Assembly: GCA_958295915.1 (NCBI GenBank)
Contig: OY282381.1
Location: 642,722 to 706,721, forward strand
DNA from: an uncultured Caldilineaceae bacterium
Lineage (GTDB): Bacteria; Chloroflexota; Anaerolineae; Caldilineales; Caldilineaceae
Length of the DNA stretch: 64,000 bases
Direction of reading: 5' to 3'
The notes beneath the pieces were generated by a model that did not search any database, had not been told where the DNA came from, and saw only the letters and a list, made by a program, of their open reading frames with translations. How positions within the stretch are numbered: position 1 is the first letter of the stretch; every line of letters begins with the position of its first letter. This document shows, one piece after another, positions 1 through 8,062 of the stretch. Position numbers and translations under genes: made by a program.

Positions 1-847
1 CAACGCTTTCTCCGTCCTCTGGGTCGGGCGTTGAGAAAGTGACTTTGCGGAAGTGTTCATAGAGCACAGCGGAACGCGCGCCGTCGAAGAATTCAAAGAA
101 CCACTTGGAGATAACGGGATTGCTGCCGGCGTCGCTCATCAGGAAGGTGGCGACCGAACCGTTGGCAAAGCGGATGGTACTGGCGACCGTGTCCACCATA
201 TCAGGACTTCCCAACTCGCCGGGGTGGGTCACCTGGCCGCCTGTTGCGTAGACCTCCACCGGCATGCTGTCGTGTATCCAGCAGAGGAAATCCACCATGT
301 GGACGCCGACATCGAAAAGTGGGCCCCCGCCCTCCTCGGGATGCCAGCGCCAGCGGCTGAGGTCTGCCCGGCTCATCATACACTGGCTGTGGCTCACCTT
401 GGGCGCGCTCAAGCGCTGCTGAATGGCGCGCGCGGCGCCGGAAAAACGGATGGAGAAGTTGAGCATCAGTTTCGTGCCGGCGGCTTTCATAGCCTCATAG
501 ATGCGCAGACAGTCGGCCGTAGTCATGGCCATGGGCTTTTCCAAGAACAGATGCTTGCCGGCCTGGCAGGCGGCCACTGCCAGATCAGCATGGGAATTGT
601 GGGAAGTTGCAATCGAGACGATATCCACAGCTGGATCGGCAAAAATGCGCGCGGGATCCGTAGTCGCGTAGTCTCCATTGTGTTCCTGGTTCAACTGTTG
701 CGCCATGCTGGCCCGGATATCGCAGAAGCCGCGTACGGCGATGCCGTCCGTGGCTGATGCCCAGCGGGCATGCGCTCTGCCGGCGCTGCCGCAGCCGATA
801 AGCGCCCATCCCAGAGCAGCGCCTGTTATTTCGTCTGTTGTAGTCAT
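1..847 (-). CDS. Gfo/Idh/MocA-family oxidoreductase (cut by left edge)
   Basis: NAD(P)-dependent oxidoreductase of the glucose-fructose oxidoreductase/inositol dehydrogenase family; 282 codons are visible and the C-terminus lies outside the window. Seen: N-terminal Rossmann motif GCGSAGRAHA at residues 18-27, the family EKP motif in FLEKPMAMT near residue 108, and the conserved histidine region DVGVHMVDFLCW near residue 190. The start is the ATG at 845-847; upstream Shine-Dalgarno pairing is weak. Divergent from the PhyH gene to its right. The family acts on sugars, inositols and related polyols, which fits the neighbouring sugar isomerase, SDR and sugar ABC genes; the exact substrate cannot be read from the sequence. 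Confidence 0.85.
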   Translation of the reverse strand, partial: MTTTDEITGAALGWALIGCGSAGRAHARWASATDGIAVRGFCDIRASMAQQLNQEHNGDYATTDPARIFADPAVDIVSIATSHNSHADLAVAACQAGKHLFLEKPMAMTTADCLRIYEAMKAAGTKLMLNFSIRFSGAARAIQQRLSAPKVSHSQCMMSRADLSRWRWHPEEGGGPLFDVGVHMVDFLCWIHDSMPVEVYATGGQVTHPGELGSPDMVDTVASTIRFANGSVATFLMSDAGSNPVISKWFFEFFDGARSAVLYEHFRKVTFSTPDPEDGESV

Positions 848-987
848 AGATTCATTCTCAAGCTGCTTCAATTGTGCCTCTGTCGCCGCTTACTTATCGT
901 AGCTTTGCCCAGAGACCTATTGCGCGCGGCAACGCCTACACGCTTCATACCTATATTGTACACGAAAGCGCAATGTGTGCGAAGATT

Positions 988-1017
988 GCAATGCGTCTCT
1001 GCTCGAAAGAGGCGCGT
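988..1017 (+). repeat. Hairpin repeat, family A
   Basis: Copy of the short palindrome: a GCAATGC leader followed by a GCGTCTC / GAGGCGC stem around the loop TGCTCGAAA. It lies 88 bp upstream of the PhyH start in the divergent intergenic region. Confidence 0.85.
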
Positions 1018-1054
1018 AGAGGAGCGATCTTGGAGGTAGCGCGACAAACCAGAC

Positions 1055-1071
1055 TGGGATATACTATCCCA
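1055..1071. promoter_or_regulatory. Perfect 7-bp-arm palindrome, operator candidate
   Basis: TGGGATA-TAC-TATCCCA is a perfect inverted repeat 34 bp upstream of the PhyH start codon, and it contains a TATACT hexamer that could be a -10 box. No good -35 is seen at the right distance. Size and position suit a dimeric repressor site; this is inference. Confidence 0.35.
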
Positions 1072-1104
1072 AAGCAAACTTCACAGGATTCACAGGAGGC
1101 CCAA

Positions 1105-2058
1105 ATGTCTGGGAAGGTGAACGCGCAAGAACAGCATGCTCGCAACCGAGCGGCGGCGGGGCTAACGCCACAGCAGATCCGACAGTTCCAGGAGGACGGC
1201 TTTCTGATCGTACGCGGCCTGTTGCCCCAAGAGGCGCTACAGCCGCTGATCGCCGAACTTACGCAAAAGGTAGATGAGGCAACCCGGGAAGCGGTGCGGC
1301 AGGGTCTGCTCGATTCTGCGAACACATTCCCAGACGCGCCGTTCGCTACCCGACTGGCGTTGGTGTCCAACGCCTGCGCAGACCGGACTTGGCTATGGCA
1401 GAACTATTTCTCCCGGCAGAAGCCCATATCCGCCGGTATGTTTGCCCTCAGGACGGCATCCGCCTTGCTGGATGCGACCGAATCTCTGATCGGGCCGGAA
1501 ATCCTGGCCCATCCCCAGTTTGGCCTGCGCACGAAATTGCCAGACCTTGCGATCATGGATATACCATGGCATCAGGATCTGGCCTACCTGACGCCGGACG
1601 AGGCGGGGGAAACCCTGGTTGTCAATTTTTGGATCCCGCTTGCCAGGGCCACCACTGAAAACGGCTGCCTGCAGGTGATTCCAGGCTCCCACCGTATGGG
1701 GCTGCTGGCGCATGACCTGCGCCTCGAGACGCCTGGCCATAAGGGGTTCATAGGGATTGCCGACGCCGCCCTGCCGTCCGACGATTGCATATCATGCGCG
1801 GTGGATGTGGGGGATGTGTTGCTGACGACGGAACGGCTCGTGCATCGCTCGATTCCCAATCGGTCGAACACCGTCCGCTGGAGTGTCGATACGCGCTATA
1901 ACCGTATTGGCCTGCCGACGGGCCGGTCGCAGGTGCCTGGCTTTGTGGCCCGCAGCCAGCGGCATCCTGAGCGAGTCGCCCAGTCGTACCACGATTGGCT
2001 TCAGAACCTGGCTGAAGCCGGTCTTGACCGCTGGGGGCAGACCGTGCGTAAGGGTTGA
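1105..2058 (+). CDS. Phytanoyl-CoA dioxygenase (PhyH) family protein
   Basis: 317 aa Fe(II)/2-oxoglutarate-dependent oxygenase of the PhyH family, which hydroxylates or oxidatively cleaves small substrates. Seen: the first iron ligands as HxD in WHQDLAY near residue 155, the family segment GCLQVIPGSHR, the distal iron histidine in ERLVHRSIPN, and the 2-oxoglutarate-binding arginine region RWSVDTRY. The ATG at 1105 is chosen because GGAGG sits at 1095-1099; the open frame extends further upstream through a repeat copy but without start signals. It begins the forward catabolic cluster. A second, more divergent PhyH lies at 12924. Substrate unknown. Confidence 0.85.
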   Translation: MSGKVNAQEQHARNRAAAGLTPQQIRQFQEDGFLIVRGLLPQEALQPLIAELTQKVDEATREAVRQGLLDSANTFPDAPFATRLALVSNACADRTWLWQNYFSRQKPISAGMFALRTASALLDATESLIGPEILAHPQFGLRTKLPDLAIMDIPWHQDLAYLTPDEAGETLVVNFWIPLARATTENGCLQVIPGSHRMGLLAHDLRLETPGHKGFIGIADAALPSDDCISCAVDVGDVLLTTERLVHRSIPNRSNTVRWSVDTRYNRIGLPTGRSQVPGFVARSQRHPERVAQSYHDWLQNLAEAGLDRWGQTVRKG

Positions 2059-2113
2059 ATTGCGGCCACTGTAGGGCGCGACAAAGCGCCTCTACTCAAA
2101 AGGAGACGCGTAG
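2055..2113 (+). repeat. Composite of hairpin families B and A
   Basis: A family B unit (TTGAATTGCGGCCACTGTAG, continuing to GGCGCG) is followed at once by a degenerate family A unit (GCGCCTCTACTC ... GAGACGCG). The A unit contains AGGAGA, which serves as the ribosome binding site of the gene starting at 2115. The stop codon of the PhyH gene lies at the left edge. Confidence 0.7.
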
Positions 2114-2114
2114 C

Positions 2115-3038
2115 ATGACCGACCACCGTTTCAAGCTGGGCATGTATCTGCCGGAGCTAGGTCTGCCCTTCGATGAATCTTTGGCCAAGGCCAAAGAGAT
2201 CGGGGCGGACTATGTCTGGTTCAACAGTCTGGGCGCTGATGACCCGCCTATGCGCGCGCTGGATGACACAGAAGTGGATCGCATGGCGGAGAGGGTCGCC
2301 GGCCACGGGCTTGAGATCTTTCTTATCAACATCGGCAACCCGTTCAAGCAGATCCACCTCACCGACCTGGAACTGGATACGATGGAGGAGCATCCGGCCT
2401 TTCGCCAGGATATGGCCGACCTGATTCGATCCATGCAGATTGCGGCGCGCTTGGGGATTGGGGCTGTCGGCGCGTTCAGCTTTGCTTGGCCGGGCGAGTA
2501 TACAGCCGGCAAGCCGACATGGCCGATGCGCTGGCTGACCCGCGGGGGCTATATCGCCGATGGTGAAATGGAGAAGCTGATAAAGGCCTTTTCTTTGGCT
2601 CTCGAGCAGGCTGAACAGTATGACGTCGATCTGGCTCTCTCCATGATGCCTTGGAACTATACCAATACCAGCGGCAACTTCCGGCGTCTGGCAGAGGCGC
2701 TCAACTCCAGGCGCCTCAAGGTGATGTGGGGGCCGTCAGACAATCTGAACTGTGGCGAGGGAGATGTGGCGACGGCCGGTTTTCTGAATATCCAGCCCTA
2801 TCTCTACGGGCTTCACCTCAAAGACCTGACCGTGAAGAATGGCATCCAATGCGACTTTGCATATCGTCCACTCGGCGATGGCGACGTCGACTATCCGACC
2901 ATTCTGCGCAGCCTCCGCGACCGTCGCAGCGATGCGTTTCTTTCGGTCGCCACGCACTTTCTGCCGCCCAGTGGGTCGCGTGAGGAGGCTATGCGTATCA
3001 ACTACACCAATCTCAAACAGATGATCGGCAGCATCTAG
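2115..3038 (+). CDS. Sugar phosphate isomerase/epimerase-like TIM-barrel protein
   Basis: 307 aa protein of the xylose isomerase-like TIM-barrel superfamily (AP endonuclease family 2 fold), judged from the overall pattern: N-terminal FKLGMYLPELG, a barrel strand with AARLGIGAVGAFSF, ending in YLYGLHLKDL and a C-terminal PLGDGDVDY segment typical of the last strands of the barrel. Such enzymes isomerise or epimerise sugars and polyols, often beside Gfo/Idh/MocA oxidoreductases and sugar ABC importers, as here. The ATG at 2115 follows AGGAGA supplied by the preceding repeat. Exact reaction unknown; a hydroxypyruvate isomerase-like or keto-sugar epimerase role is possible. Confidence 0.75.
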   Translation: MTDHRFKLGMYLPELGLPFDESLAKAKEIGADYVWFNSLGADDPPMRALDDTEVDRMAERVAGHGLEIFLINIGNPFKQIHLTDLELDTMEEHPAFRQDMADLIRSMQIAARLGIGAVGAFSFAWPGEYTAGKPTWPMRWLTRGGYIADGEMEKLIKAFSLALEQAEQYDVDLALSMMPWNYTNTSGNFRRLAEALNSRRLKVMWGPSDNLNCGEGDVATAGFLNIQPYLYGLHLKDLTVKNGIQCDFAYRPLGDGDVDYPTILRSLRDRRSDAFLSVATHFLPPSGSREEAMRINYTNLKQMIGSI

Positions 3039-3114
3039 GCGTGGATCTTCATCTTGCCAGTGGTTCTTACTGGGCAGTCCATCTGAATCCCCCCTGAGCG
3101 GTACGATAGCGCCC

Positions 3115-6100
3115 ATGCCAACTCTCACCCTCAAACCTACGCACAAGCCTATCCGGGCATACTACGCCGCGCTCGAGCGCTTCGACCGCCTCGGCATCAG
3201 CCCTGAAAGCGCGGCGCCCGCCGCTTTTCAGGCGCTGCTTGAACACTGCGCGCGGCAGTGCGCGTGGACGCTGGCGCCGGAACAGGCCATCGCGCCTCTG
3301 CTCGCAAGAGGCGCATCGAACACTGCGCGCGGCAAGCGGCGCATCGTGGTCGACGGCGCATTGATCGACGATTTCCAGTTGATCCATGGCATCTGGGAGG
3401 CGAAGGACATCCACGACGATCTGCTGTCTGAAGCGCGACGCAAGTTCGAGGCCGGCTATCCGGCGACAACATCCTCTTCCAGACGCCGCAACGCGCCATC
3501 CTGTGGCAGAACGGTCGGCAGCTGCTTGACGCGGACCTGGGCGACCCGTTGCAGCTGATCGAGACACTGGAAACCTTCTTCGGCTATCGTCCGCAGGAGT
3601 ACGCCGCCTGGGAGGAGGCGCTGGCGCAGTGCAAAGACAGAGTGCCGGATATCGGGCGCGGCCTGGCGCGCTTGATCCACAAGGAGCGGCAGAGCAACCG
3701 CCGCTTTGCCACGGCCTTTGGCGATTTTCTGGAGACATGTCGCCAATCGATCAACCCCCACCTCTCGGAAGCGGCGGTCGAGGAGATGCTGATACAGCAT
3801 CTGTTGACCGAGCGTCTGTTCCGCACTGTCTTCAGCAATCCCGACTTCACGCGGCGCAATGTCATCGCCAATGAGATCGAGAAGGTGATCGACGCGCTCA
3901 CATCGCAGTCGTTCAGTCGTCGTGATTTTCTCCACAGTCTGGATCGTTTCTACGTGGTCATCGAGCGCGTGGCCGCAACCATCAGCGATTTTTCGCAGAA
4001 GCAGCATTTTCTCAACACTGTCTACGAGCAGTTTTTCCAGGGCTTTTCGCTCAGGGTGGCGGATACGCATGGGATAGTCTACACGCCGCAGCCGATCGTC
4101 GATTTCATGGCGCAAAGCGTTGCCCACATCCTGCAGAGCGAGTTTGGGCGCTCGCTATCCGACCCCGGCGTGCATATCATCGACCCGTTTGTGGGCACGG
4201 GCAATTTCATCGTGCGCCTGATGCGGGAGATACGCCGGACCGCGCTGGAGGACAAATACAGGTCGGAGCTGCACTGCAACGAGGTGATGCTGCTGCCCTA
4301 CTACATCGCCAGCATGAACATCGAGCATGAATTTTATGCGGCGACGGGCGCGTATCAGCCCTTTGAAGGCATCTGCCTGGTGGATACCTTCGACCTGGCG
4401 GAGGACCGCCAGCTGCCGCTGTGCGCGCCTGAGAACACACAGCGCGCGGAGGTCCAGAAACAGACGCCGATGTTTGTGGTCATCGGCAATCCGCCTTACA
4501 ACGTCGGACAGGTCAACGAGAACGACAACAACAAGAACCGCAAATATGAGACGCTGGACAGACGGGTGGCGGAGACCTACGCGCACGATTCCAAGGCGAC
4601 CAATAAAAACGCGCTCTCCGACCCGTATGTGAAGGCGATACGCTGGGCAGCGGACCGCATTGGAGATGAGGGGATTGTCGCCTTTATCACCAACAACAGC
4701 TTTCTCGACGCTGTGGCGTTTGATGGCATGAGAAAACACCTGGCAGACGATTTCGATGCTCTGTACAGTCTCGATTTGGGCGGGAATGCGCGCAAGGGCT
4801 TGAAGGTCTCGGATGCCAATGTATTCGGCATTCGGGTGGGGGTAAGCATCAACCTGTTTGTGAAGCGTAGGGGCGGGCAACCACAAGGCCAGCTATCCCG
4901 TATCTTCTACTATCGAACCGACGATCTGTGGAACAAAAAGCGGAAATTCGACTTTCTGCATGAACGCCAACACGCAGGCAATATCGAGTGGCAAGAGATC
5001 AGGCCGGACAGGCGACACACCTGGCTGACAGAAGGACTTCACGCTGAATTCGAGAGCTTCATCCCCTTGGGAAGCAAGGAAGCGAAGGCGGCAAAAGGCG
5101 AGGCGGTGGATGTGATTTTTAAGGTGTATAGTCTTGGTGTCAATACGGCCCGTGATGCCTGGGCGTACAACTTCAACCGTGACGCGCTCACAGAGAACAT
5201 GGAGCGGATGATCGATTTCTACAATGAGCAGGTATTCAAGTGGGAACGACAGGCGGGCCGAGAAATAAACGTCGATGATTTTGTGGTCTATGATGACCGT
5301 CGGATTAGCTGGAGTGAGACACTTAAACGAAACTTGACACGAGGGAAAATCAGTGATTTTTCGCAAGAAAAGCTGAGGACATCACTCTATCGCCCGTTTA
5401 CGCAATCGAACCTTTACTTTGACCGAGCGGTGACCGAACGTGTGTACGTCTTCCCATCGATCTTCCCCACAGCGGAGACCGAAGAAGAGAACTGTGCCAT
5501 CTGGCTTAAAGTGGGGGCTGCCTGGCCAATGTTTGCGCTGTCCATCAACAAAATTCCCAATTCGCTGCCGCAAAGCGGTTCCCAATGCTTCCCCTTCTAC
5601 ACCTACGACGAGGACGGCGGCAACCGCCAGGAGAACATCACCGATTGGGCGCTGGCGCAGTTCCGCAGGCAGTACAGCGACGATTCTATCGGGAAATGGG
5701 ATATCTTCCATTATGTTTACGGTCTGCTGCATCATTCCGCCTATCGGCAGCGCTATCAAGCCAACCTCAAACGCGATCTGCCGCGCCTGCCCTTTGCCCC
5801 GGACTTCCGGGCCTTTGTCCAAGCCGGCGCGCGTCTGGCGAAAATCCACGTCGGCTATGAAGAGATGCCCGCCTATCCACTGACAGTCAGCGAAAACCCG
5901 GATCTGCAGCTTGATTGGCGCGTCGAGAAGATGAAGCTCTCCCGAGACAAAACGCAGATCCAATATAACGATTTCCTGATACTGGGCGGGATCCCAGCAA
6001 AAGCGTTACACTATCGGCTGGGCAACCGCTCGGCCCTGGAATGGGTTATCGACCAGTACCGGGTCAAGACAGACAAACGCAGCGGCATCGTCAACGATCC

Positions 6101-6212
6101 CAACCGCGCCGACGATCCGCAGTACATCGTCAACCTGATCGGAAAGGTTATCAGCGTCAGCCTGGAGACGGTGGAGATTGTCGAGGGCTTGCCGGCGTTG
6201 AGGACGGGTTGA
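3115..6212 (+). pseudogene. Type ISP-like restriction-modification protein, frameshifted copy 1
   Basis: Near-identical paralogue of the intact 1032-aa gene at 53421-56519. One base is missing around 3461-3463 (TATCCGGCGAC here, TATCCGCGCGAC in the intact copy); restoring it gives the same total length, 3099 nt. As read, an N-terminal piece ends at 3558 and the rest stays open from 3549 to 6212. Seen: PD-(D/E)XK-like nuclease motif (VDGALIDDF ... WEAKD) in the first piece; methyltransferase motifs DPFVGTGNF and NPPYN in the second. The segment 5156-5580 differs strongly from the paralogue although both flanks match closely, as expected for an exchanged target-recognition domain. It may be a true pseudogene, a phase-off state or a sequencing error. 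Confidence 0.85.
3292..3314 (+). repeat. Family A hairpin inside a coding sequence
   Basis: GCGCCTC-TGCTCGCAA-GAGGCGC, read in frame as APLLARGA in the N-terminal part of the restriction-modification gene. The same codon position in the paralogue (53597-53619) carries the repeat with its loop inverted. Confidence 0.85.
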
Positions 6213-6237
6213 GAACACAACGCAATGGCGCAAAGAT

Positions 6238-6325
6238 GCAAAGGCGCAAAGGAAAACCAATACAACGCAATGACGCAAAGAAAAATCAGGGAATTCCTTG
6301 CGTCCCTGCGCCTTCGCGCCTTTGC
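6238..6325. repeat. Inverted GCAAAGGCGC repeat after RM copy 1
   Basis: GCAAAGGCGC at 6238-6247 pairs with GCGCCTTTGC at 6316-6325; the interior has further CGCAAAG-like units. The same arrangement, followed by a CCCGCCCACAC stretch, follows RM copy 2 at 56527-56585, so the duplication seems to include it. It may end transcription in either direction. Confidence 0.65.
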
Positions 6326-6449
6326 GTTATTTTCTCATTCCCGCCCACACACCCTGAATTTACAATTTGACGGTTGCCGTCAGCCATGATAGTATTGGGA
6401 ATTATATACTTGACTGCACAAGGATTTCCGTGCGTTGCGTGTGAATATG

Positions 6450-6458
6450 TGGTATGAT
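6450..6458 (+). promoter_or_regulatory. Extended -10 promoter candidate for tnpB
   Basis: TGGTATGAT matches the extended -10 pattern TGnTATAAT, about 75 bp upstream of the tnpB start and inside the mobile element. No convincing -35 is seen. Confidence 0.35.
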
Positions 6459-6532
6459 GGAGATACTTCGAGAAGAGAAAAGCCCGTCAGTGCGGCAAAC
6501 ACTACGGGCTACGATCCACAAGGTCAGAACTT

Positions 6533-7711
6533 ATGGATACGCCCCAGAGTACCACACTCCACAAGACCTATCAAGAACGAGGCTACTGTTCGCGAGCTGG
6601 CTATGCTCGCATCCGTGAGGTATTGCGCTCTTGTTGCTGGCTCTACAATCGCTCCCTTGAACAGCGCAAGAATACCTATCTTTCTGATGGCAAGGGCATG
6701 AGTTTGTACACGCAGATGAAAGAGCTGACCCAGCTACGAAAGGAACAACAGTTCTGGCGAGATATAGGGATAACAGTTTCTCGCGGAGTCCTGGTACGAG
6801 TAGACAGGTCATGCAAGGCATTCTTTCGTAGGGTAAAAGCTGGGGAAAAGCCTGGTTATCCGCGCTTCAAGCCGCATCAACGCTATCAATGCATCGAACT
6901 GTCAGAAGTTACAGCGGGCATGGTGAAGGGCAATCGTATCAAGGTGAAGGGATTGTCTGTTATCAGAATACGGCCCAATCGTGCATTGCCAGCCAGTAGC
7001 CAGTTGAAAGCCTTGCGAATCGGTATGCATGGTCGCATCCTGACAGTCGATTTGGTATATGAAGAGGAAAGTGAGCCACTTACTTCTGTGGATACTGCGG
7101 TGGGCATAGATATGGGCGTAAATGAACGCATGACCTTCAGCGATGGGGAAACAGTATCCCGGCGCGTGATTGACAGAAGTAGAGAAACAAGCTTGCAACG
7201 CGCGATTTCCACAAAGAAGAAAGGAAGTAAGCGTAGAAGAAAGGCGGTATCCGCTTTTGCTTGTGAGAGGCGTAGGAATACAGTACGCAATCGTAATGAA
7301 TGCCATCGGTTGACTACTGCTATCGTGCGAAAATACCAGAAGATAGCGGTTGAGAAGTTGACAATCAAGAACATGTCGCGCAAGGGTGGCAATCGGAAAC
7401 GTGGCTTGAATCGCAGTATGATGGAACAGACATGGGGCATACTCTTTCAACAATTGCGCTACAAGGCAGAATGGGCCGGTAGACAATTCGCTGAAGTTGA
7501 CCCCCGCTATACATCCAAGACCTGTTCCCACTGCGATGAAGTAAGGAAAGAGAAGCTGGCGGTTTATCGGATATTCGAATGTTTGCGGTGTGGTCATACG
7601 GAAGATCGGGATACCAACGCCGCTAAAAATATTCAGAAACGCGGGTGGGAATATCCCGCACAGCCGGTTCCACCGGCTGAGAAAGATATGCTTGTGCAGT
7701 CAAGTATATAA
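6533..7711 (+). CDS. tnpB: TnpB RNA-guided nuclease / IS605 OrfB-family protein
   Basis: 392 aa TnpB, the family ancestral to Cas12 and known as omega-RNA-guided DNA nucleases. Seen: N-terminal helix-turn-helix-like region (NRSLEQRKNTYL), first RuvC aspartate in GIDMGVN near residue 193, RuvC glutamate in AVEKLTIKNM near 273, zinc finger CSHC ... CLRC, and third RuvC aspartate in DRDTNAAKNI near 359. All three catalytic residues are present, so it looks active. No tnpA lies beside it. In typical elements the omega RNA overlaps the 3' end of tnpB; here only 5 bp separate the stop from the element boundary, so such an RNA would have to lie mostly within the coding region. Start ATG at 6533; no strong Shine-Dalgarno. 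Confidence 0.9.
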   Translation: MDTPQSTTLHKTYQERGYCSRAGYARIREVLRSCCWLYNRSLEQRKNTYLSDGKGMSLYTQMKELTQLRKEQQFWRDIGITVSRGVLVRVDRSCKAFFRRVKAGEKPGYPRFKPHQRYQCIELSEVTAGMVKGNRIKVKGLSVIRIRPNRALPASSQLKALRIGMHGRILTVDLVYEEESEPLTSVDTAVGIDMGVNERMTFSDGETVSRRVIDRSRETSLQRAISTKKKGSKRRRKAVSAFACERRRNTVRNRNECHRLTTAIVRKYQKIAVEKLTIKNMSRKGGNRKRGLNRSMMEQTWGILFQQLRYKAEWAGRQFAEVDPRYTSKTCSHCDEVRKEKLAVYRIFECLRCGHTEDRDTNAAKNIQKRGWEYPAQPVPPAEKDMLVQSSI

Positions 7712-7795
7712 TTCCCATAGTATTACAATAATGCTGTTGATATCATAGACTTTGGCTGTATTGACTTTGCCTCTTGCATTACGCGCAGCAATCCA

Positions 7796-7915
7796 TCAAG
7801 CGTAGAACGCAGATATACAAACCAGGTTTGCGCCGAAACCGTCATATGCCTCTGGAGATGAGTCGGCGAAGCGCAACTCTCTCAGATTCAGGGTTGGGAT
7901 CTCTACTATAGCCAT
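7796..7915 (-). pseudogene. Possible N-terminal scrap of ureidoglycolate lyase-like protein
   Basis: About 39 codons from the ATG at 7913-7915 reading MAIVEIPTLNLREL then SPEAYDGFGANL, which resembles the start of ureidoglycolate lyase-family proteins (typically ...LTPEAFAPFG). It stops after ISAFYA. The rest of such a gene is not found. The frame is also open upstream to the family B repeat at 7994-8021. The similarity is from memory and weak; the stretch 7725-8062 otherwise shows no gene. Confidence 0.3.
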
Positions 7916-7993
7916 GTCTATGTAACAGTGATTCGAAGAGGATTCACCCTCCGAGCCACCGGCGGGGAATACAAAGGGCTCGGTTGCATGATA

Positions 7994-8021
7994 GCGCCCT
8001 AACAGTGGCGCGCAATACAAC
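7994..8021 (-). repeat. Hairpin repeat, family B
   Basis: On the minus strand GTTGTATTGCGCGCCACTGT followed by TAGGGCGC; stem GCGCC/GGCGC around an ACTGTTAG loop. It lies in the 340-bp gap before the ABC binding protein gene. Confidence 0.7.
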
Positions 8022-8062
8022 TTTTAATCGGACAGCTTGCACCAACATGAGGAAGGCAATCT

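Larger units (their letters stand above)
6389..7724 (+). mobile_element. tnpB element with 26-bp TIRs and 8-bp target duplication
   Basis: Perfect terminal inverted repeats of 26 bp: 6397-6422 (begins GGGAATTATATACTTG) and 7691-7716 (ends CAAGTATATAATTCCC). Directly outside each is the octamer ATAGTATT (6389-6396 and 7717-7724). The 1.32-kb interior holds only tnpB, whose stop codon lies inside the right inverted repeat. IS200/IS605 and IS607 elements lack such TIRs and 8-bp duplications, so this looks like a DDE-transposase-mobilised (MITE-like) element with a tnpB cargo. No DDE transposase is present, so it would need one in trans. Confidence 0.8.

Noticed and set aside
53..757. Long forward open frame of 234 codons at the left edge
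   Set aside because: It is antisense to the Gfo/Idh/MocA gene, whose motifs (GCGSAGRAH, EKPMAMT, DVGVHMVDF) are clear; the forward frame shows no family.
7725..8062. Possible omega RNA guide region to the right of the tnpB element
   Set aside because: The guide would have to cross the terminal inverted repeat; nothing in the sequence alone shows an RNA there, so no ncRNA feature is listed.
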